A stretch of 38,622 nucleotides of DNA, from contig CAMPEU010000021.1 in the NCBI GenBank assembly GCA_946804195.1, positions 1 through 38,622 on the forward strand, written 5' to 3'. The position numbers were made by a program, and so were the translations under genes. Source of the DNA: an uncultured Candidatus Saccharibacteria bacterium. GTDB lineage: Bacteria; Patescibacteriota; Saccharimonadia; Saccharimonadales; Saccharimonadaceae. Of the stretch, positions 32,014-38,622 are shown piece by piece (positions within the stretch are counted from its first letter, which is position 1; each line of letters starts with the position of its first letter). Below the pieces are notes generated by a model. The model saw nothing but the letters and a program-made list of their open reading frames with translations. It was not told the origin of the DNA and did not search any database.

Positions 32014-32491
32014 TCGACGCCCAGCGAATCAGGACAACGACGGGGACTACAACTAGTAGCACAACAGCGATTGCTCTGGGGCGTACTAGCCAAGAGAACA
32101 ACGCAAACAATAGCGCAAACAATATCCCATACCATGCAATTGATTCGAACCACACCAAGCCATGAGTCCACTCACCAAGTGGCCAAAGGCAAATAATGGC
32201 AGCAACGACGACGATAATCGGACGATAGGCGCCTAGTTTTACTAAGCCCAATAAACCCGCTACCCCACCGACCAGCATCGAAATAATTCCAGCGGTATTC
32301 GCCGTCATCACGGTGCAGTTTGCACCGGTTGCCTCACCACACGGAATTGCAGACAAAGCGACGTCACGCATAAATAACAAAATCAACCAAGTGACAATAC
32401 CAACGACAAACCCAAGAACCGCAACTCTAATCAGTTGCTGTGGCTGTAGTTCAATTATGCCTCCCCACCGAGATGAAGCCTTTTCGCTCAT
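32006..32491 (-). CDS. hypothetical multi-pass membrane protein
   Basis: A 161-residue membrane protein with about five hydrophobic segments, starting after a short cytoplasmic tail (MSEKASSRWGGIIEL). Between the first two helices is a small loop with two cysteines (IPCGEATGANCTVM), which may form a disulfide outside the cell. The family is not recognised. ATG 32491 has AGGAG about 5 bases upstream and a TAAAAT further up (about 32511-32516). It is followed by rmuC, which has its own promoter. Confidence 0.75.
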   Translation of the reverse strand: MSEKASSRWGGIIELQPQQLIRVAVLGFVVGIVTWLILLFMRDVALSAIPCGEATGANCTVMTANTAGIISMLVGGVAGLLGLVKLGAYRPIIVVVAAIICLWPLGEWTHGLVWFESIAWYGILFALLFALFSWLVRPRAIAVVLLVVVPVVVLIRWASML

Positions 32492-32569
32492 TACATCTCC
32501 TCTGTTTTGTCTATTTTAACACTTACCACCCCTAAGACAAACAGAAAATAAATCATTGATATCAGGCTC

Positions 32570-33049
32570 CTACTTTTTATGGTGGTGGGCGGGGTGTGGT
32601 GCGGTCAAGTACCACAAAGCACCTACGATTGCAGCTAGTACTCCACCAAATACGTCCAACGGAGTGTGAACCAGCGCCAAAACTCTACCGACGCCAACAA
32701 GTACAACCAACACGGCTAAAATTGTCGTTAGCGAGCGTGATCTTGTTTCGAACCAAACAGCCAGCGCGATCGCCGTTACGAACAATGCATGATCCGAAGG
32801 AAACCCAGGATTATCTAAATATGCAGCACCCGGTGTAACACCCAGTAATTCAAACGGTCTCTGAGTTTCGGGCTGGATCAGTGTTGCCATCAGCTTTGCA
32901 ACTAAAAACGCCGTCAGACCCGCCATCAATATGCGTGTATACGCCGTATATTTACGATTATTGGGAATTTTTGCAATTAATGCATACGTACCGACCGCAA
33001 TTACCAGCAAAACAGTCCCGTCTGCAATCAGTTGAATAAACGCTTCCAT
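32570..33049 (-). CDS. PAP2-family phosphatase (undecaprenyl-diphosphatase-like)
   Basis: A 159-residue membrane PAP2 phosphatase with about five helices. The three motif blocks are visible: KLMATLIQPETQRPF (K...RP), GFPSDHALF (PSDH in place of PSGH) and GVGRVLALVHTPLDVFGG (R...H...D). PAP2 enzymes remove phosphate from lipid phosphates; small bacterial ones such as BcrC recycle undecaprenyl diphosphate for cell-wall synthesis. The C-terminus is His-rich (HPAHHHKK). ATG 33049 has TATACT (33059-33064) 9 bases upstream and no clear ribosome-binding site. Confidence 0.88.
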   Translation of the reverse strand: MEAFIQLIADGTVLLVIAVGTYALIAKIPNNRKYTAYTRILMAGLTAFLVAKLMATLIQPETQRPFELLGVTPGAAYLDNPGFPSDHALFVTAIALAVWFETRSRSLTTILAVLVVLVGVGRVLALVHTPLDVFGGVLAAIVGALWYLTAPHPAHHHKK

Positions 33050-33121
33050 ACATCAAATAGTATACGCTCCGTCGACATTTCATGCTACAGTGGTTATGTA
33101 TAAAAGGTGCAGGAGGGCATT

Positions 33122-33688
33122 GTGAATAGAATTATTATTATAGCGTCAGTCACCCTACTTGTGATTTTTGGTGGTGCCGCAATATTTCTGAACTTATCAA
33201 ATTCAAATAACACGGTATTAAACCCCGTCTCGAGCGGTGATGATGATAGTGATTTCACCGCAATAGACGCATGCGACATCCTGACGAGAAAAATCGTTGC
33301 CGATGCATACGGCGGCACGATATCAGGCACAACACCAGTCGAGAATACTACGTCCAGCAACGACCTATTCGTCACAACTTGCAGCTTGACATCATCTTCC
33401 GGTAAAGATTCGAAAAAGGTAACAAACGGTACTGCGACCCTATTAGCACGCATTGCAAGAAATGAACAAGGTGCTAGTAATAATAAACAGGGTTTTCAAA
33501 GCAACCGACCCGCAGAAGCGGTTAATGTTGCGGATATCGGTGACCAGGCCTACTACATCCCTAGCTTTAATCAATTTTACATACTCAAAGGAAACAACTG
33601 GTATATACTATCGAACTACAATACCAGTGTTCTGGATGGTACGCTCGATGATGTCAAAAGTCTTGCTCAAAAGCTAAACTTTAAATAA
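33122..33688 (+). CDS. membrane-anchored extracytoplasmic protein
   Basis: A 188-residue protein with an N-terminal helix (IIIIASVTLLVIFGGAAIFL) and a Ser/Asn/Asp-rich linker, then a globular outer domain. The pattern ACDILTRKIVADAYGG and later C, LARIARNEQGA, VADIGDQAYYIP and FYILKGNNWYIL resembles DUF3558-like lipoproteins, but there is no lipobox cysteine. The match is loose. The open frame starts at 33107, but GTG 33122 is chosen by AGGAGG 5 bases upstream. A TATAAA (about 33099-33104) may be its -10. Two cysteines (ACDIL and TTCSL) could form a disulfide. Confidence 0.75.
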   Translation: MNRIIIIASVTLLVIFGGAAIFLNLSNSNNTVLNPVSSGDDDSDFTAIDACDILTRKIVADAYGGTISGTTPVENTTSSNDLFVTTCSLTSSSGKDSKKVTNGTATLLARIARNEQGASNNKQGFQSNRPAEAVNVADIGDQAYYIPSFNQFYILKGNNWYILSNYNTSVLDGTLDDVKSLAQKLNFK

Positions 33689-33711
33689 TCAATTACTCGT
33701 TTAGTATCTAA

Positions 33712-33909
33712 CTAAGCGCCAAAACCTGATAGCACGTAGAAGAGTACAACTCCGGGCCAAACCGCTGCCTCAACAAATGAGTATATTACCTCACCGCCAT
33801 TCTGTGCGCCTTGCAAAAAATATACAACTGCACCAACATAGGCAACGAATCCAACGAATCCGAACATACCGTTATCGGCAACTACTTTGATTTTTTCTTT
33901 TTTCACCAT
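33712..33909 (-). CDS. small two-helix membrane protein
   Basis: A 65-residue protein with a charged start (MVKKEKIKVV) and two hydrophobic segments: MFGFVGFVAYVGAVVYFLQG and VEAAVWPGVVLFYVLSGFGA. The function and family are unknown. ATG 33909 has AAGGAAA 6-8 bases upstream and an extended -10 TGTTATAAT at 33935-33943, so this is a well-supported small gene. It converges on the previous gene with 23 bases between the stops and no hairpin. Confidence 0.75.
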   Translation of the reverse strand: MVKKEKIKVVADNGMFGFVGFVAYVGAVVYFLQGAQNGGEVIYSFVEAAVWPGVVLFYVLSGFGA

Positions 33910-33934
33910 AATAAATTTCCTTGTTTACCCAGTT

Positions 33935-33943
33935 ATTATAACA
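33935..33943 (-). promoter_or_regulatory. extended -10 promoter of the 65-residue membrane protein
   Basis: TGTTATAAT on the minus strand, about 25 bases before ATG 33909, leaves space for the AAGGAAA site. Confidence 0.55.
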
Positions 33944-33960
33944 TGAGCAGTTTCAGATAA

Positions 33961-34461
33961 CTACAGAGCCCAAGCCGCCCATGTTCCACCGGTGGAGTGT
34001 CCAAGTGATGCGGTACTGCCACTCCACACGATAGCTACGTCCATTATGTCGCACGTGCCCTCACCCGAATAACCCGCAGGTCCCACGCCCGCAGATACCA
34101 CGCCATCAACTATTTTAAAATAATTATTACTTATCGATCTTGCTTGTACGGCATACCTATCATTTGCACTATCGTAACAATAATATAGATTATTTTGATC
34201 TCGATAGGCACCCTTCGTGATATGTATATCTGTACTAGCCGTCGGCGGAAGAGGATATCTACCCGTACTCACTCTCTCGATTTCAAGTTTCTTGGCCATA
34301 TTCGCCAAATCACTTTGCACCGCGGCATCATTAGCCCTAGCGGAGATACCGGTATATGCAACGGTAACGATTGCAGCTAGAATGCCGATGACAACAACGA
34401 CAATCAGGAGTTCAACGATAGTAAAACCCTCTACTCTATTCCATGATGTTTTACTCTGCAT
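33961..34461 (-). CDS. type IV pilin-like protein (pilin 1)
   Basis: A 166-residue pilin-like protein. A short basic leader ending in EG is followed by FTIVELLIVVVVIGIL, the class III signal with Glu at position +5, and then the N-terminal alpha helix with ISARANDAAVQSDL. The C-terminal domain holds YYCYDSANDRY and GEGTCDIMD, a likely disulfide pair. Such proteins are processed by a prepilin peptidase and assembled into pili or act as minor pilins. ATG 34467 abuts an AGAGG, so ATG 34461 (6 bases from that site) is the better start. It begins 15 bases after the pilin 2 stop, in one operon. Confidence 0.85.
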   Translation of the reverse strand: MQSKTSWNRVEGFTIVELLIVVVVIGILAAIVTVAYTGISARANDAAVQSDLANMAKKLEIERVSTGRYPLPPTASTDIHITKGAYRDQNNLYYCYDSANDRYAVQARSISNNYFKIVDGVVSAGVGPAGYSGEGTCDIMDVAIVWSGSTASLGHSTGGTWAAWAL

Positions 34462-34476
34462 CGACATCCTCTTCCC

Positions 34477-35094
34477 CTATGCCCCACTCGGCGGTGTTTC
34501 GTTGCAACTTGTAATACTAGTGTAGGTAATCGATCGTTTGTAATAATCGTTGTTCGTAATATAAGTCGCACCACCCCCTATGGCTACATGATTACACAAA
34601 TAGTACGGGGCGGACATCCAGCTCACCTCTCGATATCCCAAGCGTCGATATCCTACGTCTGTCGAGGGTGATGGCAATACGTTCCATGCACTCAATAGGT
34701 AATCGGTTCCGTTACTCAAATACACATAACAACTGCTCCCATTACCGACACCTTTTAGTGATTGGTCGCTCTGGGGCAGACTCCCCGCGAGCCCTGGAAC
34801 CCACTGGGCAGTCGCCGTTACAGTAGCCCCGGTATACGGACAGTTCGCATCGACGAGAGGGGTCGCACCACCTCCCATAGTAGGTGATGTAACGGGGTAC
34901 TGACCATTAGTAACCTGGTAGATTTGTATTTGCTTATTAACCTGCTCCATGTCACTATATGCTCTCGCCACTTTTGCTCGTGATGAAATACCGGTATACG
35001 CGACGGTTACAATCGCAGCCAGAATGCCGATAACGACAACAACTATCAGTAGTTCAACAATAGTAAAACCCGTTGTTTTGCGTTCGGCCCACAT
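34477..35094 (-). CDS. type IV pilin-like protein (pilin 2)
   Basis: A 205-residue pilin-like protein with the leader MWAERKTTG and the cleavage context G/FTIVELLIVVVVIG, identical in protein to pilins 1 and 3 over about 27 residues. The following helix continues ISSRAKVARAYSDMEQVN. The outer domain has several cysteines (CPYTG, SSCYVYL, YYLCNHV, SCNETP), enough for two disulfides. ATG 35094 has no ribosome-binding site; TGGTAAACT (35101-35109) ends 6 bases before it. It is the first gene of a two-gene unit with pilin 1. Confidence 0.85.
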   Translation of the reverse strand: MWAERKTTGFTIVELLIVVVVIGILAAIVTVAYTGISSRAKVARAYSDMEQVNKQIQIYQVTNGQYPVTSPTMGGGATPLVDANCPYTGATVTATAQWVPGLAGSLPQSDQSLKGVGNGSSCYVYLSNGTDYLLSAWNVLPSPSTDVGYRRLGYREVSWMSAPYYLCNHVAIGGGATYITNNDYYKRSITYTSITSCNETPPSGA

Positions 35095-35100
35095 ACCCCT

Positions 35101-35109
35101 AGTTTACCA
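35101..35109 (-). promoter_or_regulatory. extended -10 of pilin 2
   Basis: TGGTAAACT ends 6 bases before ATG 35094. The same TAAACT with N6 spacing precedes pilin 3, so the two promoters are likely paralogous like the genes. Confidence 0.55.
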
Positions 35110-35128
35110 CAAGCATTTATTACTAATC

Positions 35129-35653
35129 TTACGAACAATCACCGGATTGAGGCAACGCACGGAATTGTGCTATCGCGACACCGCTACCCGTAAAATAATA
35201 CATCCTATCCGTAGCCGCACAGTTCCCGCCCTCGCCTTCATTCTCATCCAGTACATAAGGGTTACCTCTTGCATCACCTTCTCGTAGCGAAGTGAGGTCT
35301 ATCCCGGTGACGGCACCGATTTTGATCAAGTTATCATAATACCGCGTCCAGCAAACGTGTGATTTTGCGAGATCCTTCGGCTCGGTAGCTGATGTATTAT
35401 TAGTTGCACTTATACAGTACCCGGCAGAATAAGACGATCCTGTAATCGAACGTAGGTTTTTACTACTAGATTGCTGCGCAGCAGTAATCGCTTTGTAGTA
35501 CGTATTCATATCAGAGTCTCGTTTAGCGTCATTTGCACGCGTCGTAACACCGGTATATGCCACGGTGACAATAGCGGCGAGGATGCCGATGACGACAACA
35601 ACAATCAAAAGCTCAACAATGGTAAAACCGGAGTTTTTGCGTGTGATTCGCAT
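35129..35653 (-). CDS. type IV pilin-like protein (pilin 3)
   Basis: A 174-residue pilin-like protein. The leader MRITRKNSG is followed by the shared G/FTIVELLIVVVVIG segment and VTTRANDAKRDSDMNTYYKA. Its outer domain reads YCISATNN, KSHVCWTRYY, GGNCAATDRMYYF and ends PQSGDCS, so two disulfides are possible. ATG 35653 has no ribosome-binding site, and TGCTAAACT (35660-35668) ends 6 bases before it. It is the first of three tandem pilin genes; separate promoters for pilins 3 and 2 would allow different expression. No pilus assembly genes lie in the window. Confidence 0.85.
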   Translation of the reverse strand: MRITRKNSGFTIVELLIVVVVIGILAAIVTVAYTGVTTRANDAKRDSDMNTYYKAITAAQQSSSKNLRSITGSSYSAGYCISATNNTSATEPKDLAKSHVCWTRYYDNLIKIGAVTGIDLTSLREGDARGNPYVLDENEGEGGNCAATDRMYYFTGSGVAIAQFRALPQSGDCS

Positions 35654-35659
35654 ATGTGT

Positions 35660-35668
35660 AGTTTAGCA
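35660..35668 (-). promoter_or_regulatory. extended -10 of pilin 3
   Basis: TGCTAAACT on the minus strand ends exactly 6 bases before ATG 35653, with no ribosome-binding site. Confidence 0.55.
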
Positions 35669-35721
35669 TAGGCATTTAACCCACAAAAATCGAATGTCCA
35701 AAGATGATACAGTATGTATAT

Positions 35722-36795
35722 ATGTTTCAAAAATTACAGATGATTGGGTGGAATGACCAACTAGACAAGCTCTGGGCTGACCTCGACCCTCCCGCTTTGT
35801 ACAAACCAGCACGTGTAGTTGCTGATTTTGGTAGTAAACGTATCATCAGTGATGGCGAAACTGAATCAGTTTCGCAAATAAGTGGCAAGCTCGAATACGA
35901 ATCTTCTAAAAATGAACTACCAAAAGTCGGGGATTGGGTCATGACCGAGCTATCTGGCGAGACCACTATCATTCACGGCGTTCTCCCTAGAAGCAATGAA
36001 CTAGCTCGACGATCAGCCGGTACGGCCGTAGAAAAGCAACTCCTCGCCACCAATGTCGACGCTGCGATTATAGTACAAGGTTTAGATAACGACTTTAATC
36101 TACAAAGACTCAAAAGATATCTCTTTCAAATTAGGCAATCAAACATCCGACCAATAATCGTTCTGAACAAGAAAGACCTCAATCCCAACTGGGCTCAATT
36201 AGTAGATGACACAAAACGCGAACTCGGCGTACAAACGGTATTCGCCGTAGATGCCGAGTCGGGCGAAGGGCTCGAACAACTCGACACCGAACTGCTACCG
36301 GGTAAATTAGTAATCATCGTAGGATCCTCAGGGGTTGGTAAATCAACAATCACCAATCAATTACTGGGCCGCGATGCTCAAAAAACCAGCCAAGTTCGGC
36401 AGGATGATTCAAGGGGCCGCCACACAACAACCCATAGACAGGTATTCCGCCTCCCGTCCGGCGCATTACTCATGGATACTCCCGGCATTCGCGAGTTGCA
36501 ACTATGGGGCGAACTAAACGATAATATCAGTCCGTTCATCCAGGATCTATCACTTTACTGCAAGTTCAGCAATTGCCAGCATAATACCGAGCCTGGCTGT
36601 GCCGTGGTAACTGCAATTAACGAAGGTTTGCTCAGTAGCGATGAGCTAGTTTCTTTTAATAAGTTCAAAGACGAACTAGCTTTTTTGCAATCCAAAGTTT
36701 CCTCGGCAGACAAATCGGCATATCGTCAAAAACAACGAAAATTACACATTAAATATCGCAACGCAACAGAGAAAAAACGTAAAGAACGGTACTAA
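35722..36795 (+). CDS. rsgA: ribosome small subunit GTPase RsgA
   Basis: A 357-residue circularly permuted GTPase of the RsgA/YjeQ family. After an OB-fold (VGDWVMTEL) the GTPase motifs come in permuted order: NKKDL (G4), SGEG (G5 region), GSSGVGKSTI (P-loop), DDSRGRHTTTHR (G2) and DTPGIREL (G3). A C-terminal zinc finger follows (YCKFSNCQHNTEPGCAV, the usual Cx5-7HxxEPGC set). It helps mature the 30S subunit. The open frame starts at 35704; ATG 35722 is preferred because an extended -10 (TGATACAGT, 35705-35713) lies 8 bases before it. ATG 35740 is another option. It diverges from pilin 3. Confidence 0.94.
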   Translation: MFQKLQMIGWNDQLDKLWADLDPPALYKPARVVADFGSKRIISDGETESVSQISGKLEYESSKNELPKVGDWVMTELSGETTIIHGVLPRSNELARRSAGTAVEKQLLATNVDAAIIVQGLDNDFNLQRLKRYLFQIRQSNIRPIIVLNKKDLNPNWAQLVDDTKRELGVQTVFAVDAESGEGLEQLDTELLPGKLVIIVGSSGVGKSTITNQLLGRDAQKTSQVRQDDSRGRHTTTHRQVFRLPSGALLMDTPGIRELQLWGELNDNISPFIQDLSLYCKFSNCQHNTEPGCAVVTAINEGLLSSDELVSFNKFKDELAFLQSKVSSADKSAYRQKQRKLHIKYRNATEKKRKERY

Positions 36796-36831
36796 ATATC
36801 CCTACCGTCGCTGGTTTACCCCCTAGCTCGT

Positions 36832-36859
36832 TTGACTAATTGCGAAATAGTAGTATAGT
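36832..36859 (+). promoter_or_regulatory. strong promoter of the MFS exporter
   Basis: TTGACT (36832-36837) and TATAGT (36854-36859) are 16 bases apart, the best consensus pair in the window. The predicted transcript start near 36866 leaves a leader of about 94 bases. Confidence 0.7.
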
Positions 36860-36865
36860 TAGTAA

Positions 36866-36959
36866 CGATTTGTGACCCCTGTAGGATGGAGTAATCTTCA
36901 TGCCGGGATAGCAAAGATCTTTGACATATGGAAGCAGTTCAAGTGGAAGGAATCGCGTT
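36866..36959 (+). other. 94-base leader of the MFS gene with mini-ORFs
   Basis: This untranslated leader is long for the window. It holds an AGGATGGAG followed by ATG CCG GGA TAG (36900-36911), a three-codon mini-ORF with an 8-base spaced GGAG site, and also ATG GAG TAA. Further on, AAAGATCTTT is a 10-base palindrome (about 36913-36922). The true MFS start at 36960 has its own GGAAGGA. A translation-dependent switch is possible; no known riboswitch was recognised. Confidence 0.4.
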
Positions 36960-38588
36960 ATGAATAGCGCAACGAGTACCGAGGCTGGTAAACAGCCGAG
37001 GATCTTACCACTCTTCATCGGCCTACTTGTCGCAATGTTACTTGCGGCACTCGACCAGACAGTTTTCAGTACAGCACTACCGACAATCGTCGGTGAGCTA
37101 GATAGCGTCAACCACATGTTATGGGTCACAACGGCCTACATCCTGGCGTCAACAATCATGCTACCGGTGTACAGTAAGCTCGGCGATCGAGTAAACCGCA
37201 AAATGCTGTTTATTACTGCCATTGCATTGTTTCTCGCTGGTTCAGTCGTAGGCGGACTCGCGCAAAATATGACATGGCTTATTATCGGTCGCGGCATCCA
37301 AGGTATTGGTGGCGGTGGTCTAATGATACTGGCACAGGCAATTATCGCCTATGTCATTCCCGCAAAAGAACGCGGAAAGTACATGGGCTTTATGGGCCTT
37401 GCCTTTGCGGTTCCGTCAATAGCGGGCCCGTTGTTAGGTGGCTGGTTTACCGAAAGTATCGGCTGGCGTTGGGTGTTCTGGATTAATATCCCTATGGGCA
37501 TTCTTGCGCTTGCTTCAGCAGTGATATTCCTACCATCATCAGTGTCATCGATTAAAAAACTCCGAATGGACTATGCTGGCATCGGTTTACTTGCTATCGC
37601 ATCAACAGCGATCGTACTTGTGACAACATGGGGTGGATCGACATATTCCTGGAGTTCGTCGATCATCATTACCCTTATCGCTGTCGCAGTAACGAGTATT
37701 GTCTCGTTTGTGTTCGTTGAACGCAAAGCGACAGATCCGGTAATGCCGGGCAATCTATTCAAGGACCGTAACTTCAATCTTGTTACGGTAACAGGATTGA
37801 TTACCGGTGTGGCTATGTTTGGTGCGTTGGCATATACGCCAACATACTTACAAATGGTCACCGGATCTGGTGCGGCGAAATCCGGGCTTTTGATGACACC
37901 CATGATGGGCGGCCTCTTGTTGATGTCGATCGCCATGGGACAAGTCACTAGTCGTAGAGAGCACTACAAGTGGATTCCGATTACTGGTACGGCAATCGTC
38001 GCGGTTGCACTTTTCCTGCTATCAACCATGACGGCAGGAATGCCAATCTGGCAAATTTGTGTCTATATGGCGCTTATGGGTGCCGGACTAGGCATGAGCA
38101 TGCAAACACTGATACTGATTGTTCAAAATCAGTTCCCGGTCGAGCAAGTCAGCACCGCAACAGGAACAAACAACTATTTTCGTCAAATGGGTGCCTCACT
38201 TGGTGCCGCGCTTGTCGGAAGTATGTTCGTAGCAAACCTGCAGGTGCTGCTAGAAGATCGCTTGCCGAGTATGCCGATGACCGGAAACGGCGGAATGAAT
38301 TCACTAACGCCAGCGATTGTGAAATCATTGCCGTCGGAAGTTCATGATGTCATCATTGTTGCATACAATGATGCATTGACACCGGTCTTTCTGTTGATGG
38401 TGCCATTTGTCCTGGTGGCATTTGTAGTGTTGTTATTCCTCAAGGAAAAGCCACTTTCGCCAGTTATCGTGCACGAGGCTACTGTCAAGTCGCTCGAAGT
38501 CGACGGAATAAACTCCGCCGTTCTTTTGCCAGAAGAATCTACACCTAAACAAAGCGAACGATCCCGCAAGGGTCGTCATCGGTTGTAG
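36960..38588 (+). CDS. MFS multidrug exporter, DHA2 (14-helix) family
   Basis: A 542-residue membrane transporter of the EmrB/QacA group with about 14 helices. It has LDQTVFSTALPTIVGEL in helix 1 (DHA2 motif D1), GDRVNRK (motif A), GRGIQGIGGGGLM (motif B) and GPLLGGWFTESIGWRWVFW (motif C). These proteins expel drugs or toxic compounds against protons. The tail is basic (SERSRKGRHRL). An open frame with TTG begins at 36921, but ATG 36960 is preferred because of AAGGA 8 bases upstream. It has a strong promoter and an unusual leader, suggesting regulated expression. Base use looks slightly richer in GC than in its neighbours, but this was judged by eye only. Confidence 0.92.
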   Translation: MNSATSTEAGKQPRILPLFIGLLVAMLLAALDQTVFSTALPTIVGELDSVNHMLWVTTAYILASTIMLPVYSKLGDRVNRKMLFITAIALFLAGSVVGGLAQNMTWLIIGRGIQGIGGGGLMILAQAIIAYVIPAKERGKYMGFMGLAFAVPSIAGPLLGGWFTESIGWRWVFWINIPMGILALASAVIFLPSSVSSIKKLRMDYAGIGLLAIASTAIVLVTTWGGSTYSWSSSIIITLIAVAVTSIVSFVFVERKATDPVMPGNLFKDRNFNLVTVTGLITGVAMFGALAYTPTYLQMVTGSGAAKSGLLMTPMMGGLLLMSIAMGQVTSRREHYKWIPITGTAIVAVALFLLSTMTAGMPIWQICVYMALMGAGLGMSMQTLILIVQNQFPVEQVSTATGTNNYFRQMGASLGAALVGSMFVANLQVLLEDRLPSMPMTGNGGMNSLTPAIVKSLPSEVHDVIIVAYNDALTPVFLLMVPFVLVAFVVLLFLKEKPLSPVIVHEATVKSLEVDGINSAVLLPEESTPKQSERSRKGRHRL

Positions 38589-38615
38589 ATAGGTAGAGAT
38601 TTCAGTGGAGGTTCG

Positions 38616-38622
38616 GTGCATA
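38616..38622 (+). CDS. possible start of a downstream gene (truncated)
   Basis: Twenty-seven bases after the MFS stop, GGAGG (38607-38611) is followed 4 bases later by a GTG at 38616. Only two codons are inside the window, so nothing can be said of the product. If real, it would be co-transcribed with the MFS exporter. Confidence 0.25.

Noticed and set aside
33961-35653. Pilin triplet as an assembly artefact or recent triplication
   Set aside because: The shared protein segment is encoded by clearly different codons in each copy and the outer domains differ.
36913-36922. AAAGATCTTT as part of a known riboswitch
   Set aside because: No recognised riboswitch core surrounds it; kept only as part of the leader description.
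37571-37948. 125-codon frames on either strand inside the MFS gene
   Set aside because: They are shadows of a clear 14-helix transporter.
1-38622. CRISPR arrays, insertion sequences, phage genes, tRNA or rRNA genes
   Set aside because: No regularly spaced repeats, transposase or phage proteins, or tRNA-like clover-leaf sequences were seen on reading; the short intergenic spaces leave little room for them.
1-38622. Alternative genetic code (TGA as Gly, as in Gracilibacteria/SR1)
   Set aside because: Several genes end in TGA within ATGA overlaps, and full-length families are read through without in-frame TGA.

Overview
The window looks like a chromosomal segment of a Patescibacteria/CPR bacterium, most likely a free-living or soil-type Saccharibacteria (TM7) lineage. 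This is an inference from gene content, not a database result. The clues are the very compact layout with many 1-4 base stop/start overlaps, a normal genetic code with TGA as stop (which argues against Gracilibacteria/SR1), many tiny membrane proteins, three short type IV pilin-like proteins with the same N-terminus, a split transketolase, and central metabolism without a classical phosphofructokinase in view.

Layout. (1) 1-7974, minus strand: a carbon operon read rpiB, rpe, two-gene transketolase, class II aldolase, an unknown protein, two PfkB-type sugar kinases (one with an extra N-terminal domain), a LOG/SLOG protein and a truncated small membrane protein. gap (8014-9039) lies just upstream on the same strand. 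Together these could take ribose or nucleotide-derived ribose 5-phosphate to glyceraldehyde 3-phosphate and on into lower glycolysis. (2) 9162-12498: a short Rel/SpoT-like enzyme, a Nudix hydrolase coupled to inorganic pyrophosphatase, and a glycerophosphodiester phosphodiesterase. (3) 12507-21303, minus strand: a respiratory and redox block with thioredoxin reductase, membrane-anchored FKBP, type II NADH dehydrogenase, heme O synthase CyoE, two unknown soluble proteins, and cyoDCBA. NDH-2 plus a bo3-type quinol oxidase would make a minimal two-enzyme aerobic chain. (4) 21414-26153: an accessory stretch with two unknown proteins flanking an M16 peptidase, a DUF3445 (heme-dependent oxidative N-demethylase-like) protein and a ROK-family kinase. 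(5) 26212-33909: pheST, a tiny membrane protein, a divergent aquaporin, RmuC, a multi-pass membrane protein, a PAP2 phosphatase and two small envelope proteins. (6) 33961-35653: three pilin-like genes. (7) 35722-38588: RsgA and a DHA2-family MFS exporter behind a strong promoter and an unusual leader.

The most general signal is in the promoters. Many genes without a ribosome-binding site have a sigma-70-type -10 hexamer ending exactly 6 bases (sometimes 7-9) before the start codon, often with an extended TGn. This predicts widespread leaderless mRNAs. Other genes in the window (aquaporin, FKBP, ppa, LOG, aldolase) have clear Shine-Dalgarno sequences, so both initiation modes seem to coexist. 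The other points most worth checking are CyoB, which aligns without gaps to my recalled E. coli sequence through the quinol site but has Met where E. coli has His98; sugar-phosphate enzymes with altered active-site loops; the lone DUF3445 protein; and an aquaporin lacking the usual selectivity-filter arginine. No tRNA, rRNA, CRISPR array, insertion sequence or phage gene was seen. There is no gene-free stretch longer than about 170 bases.
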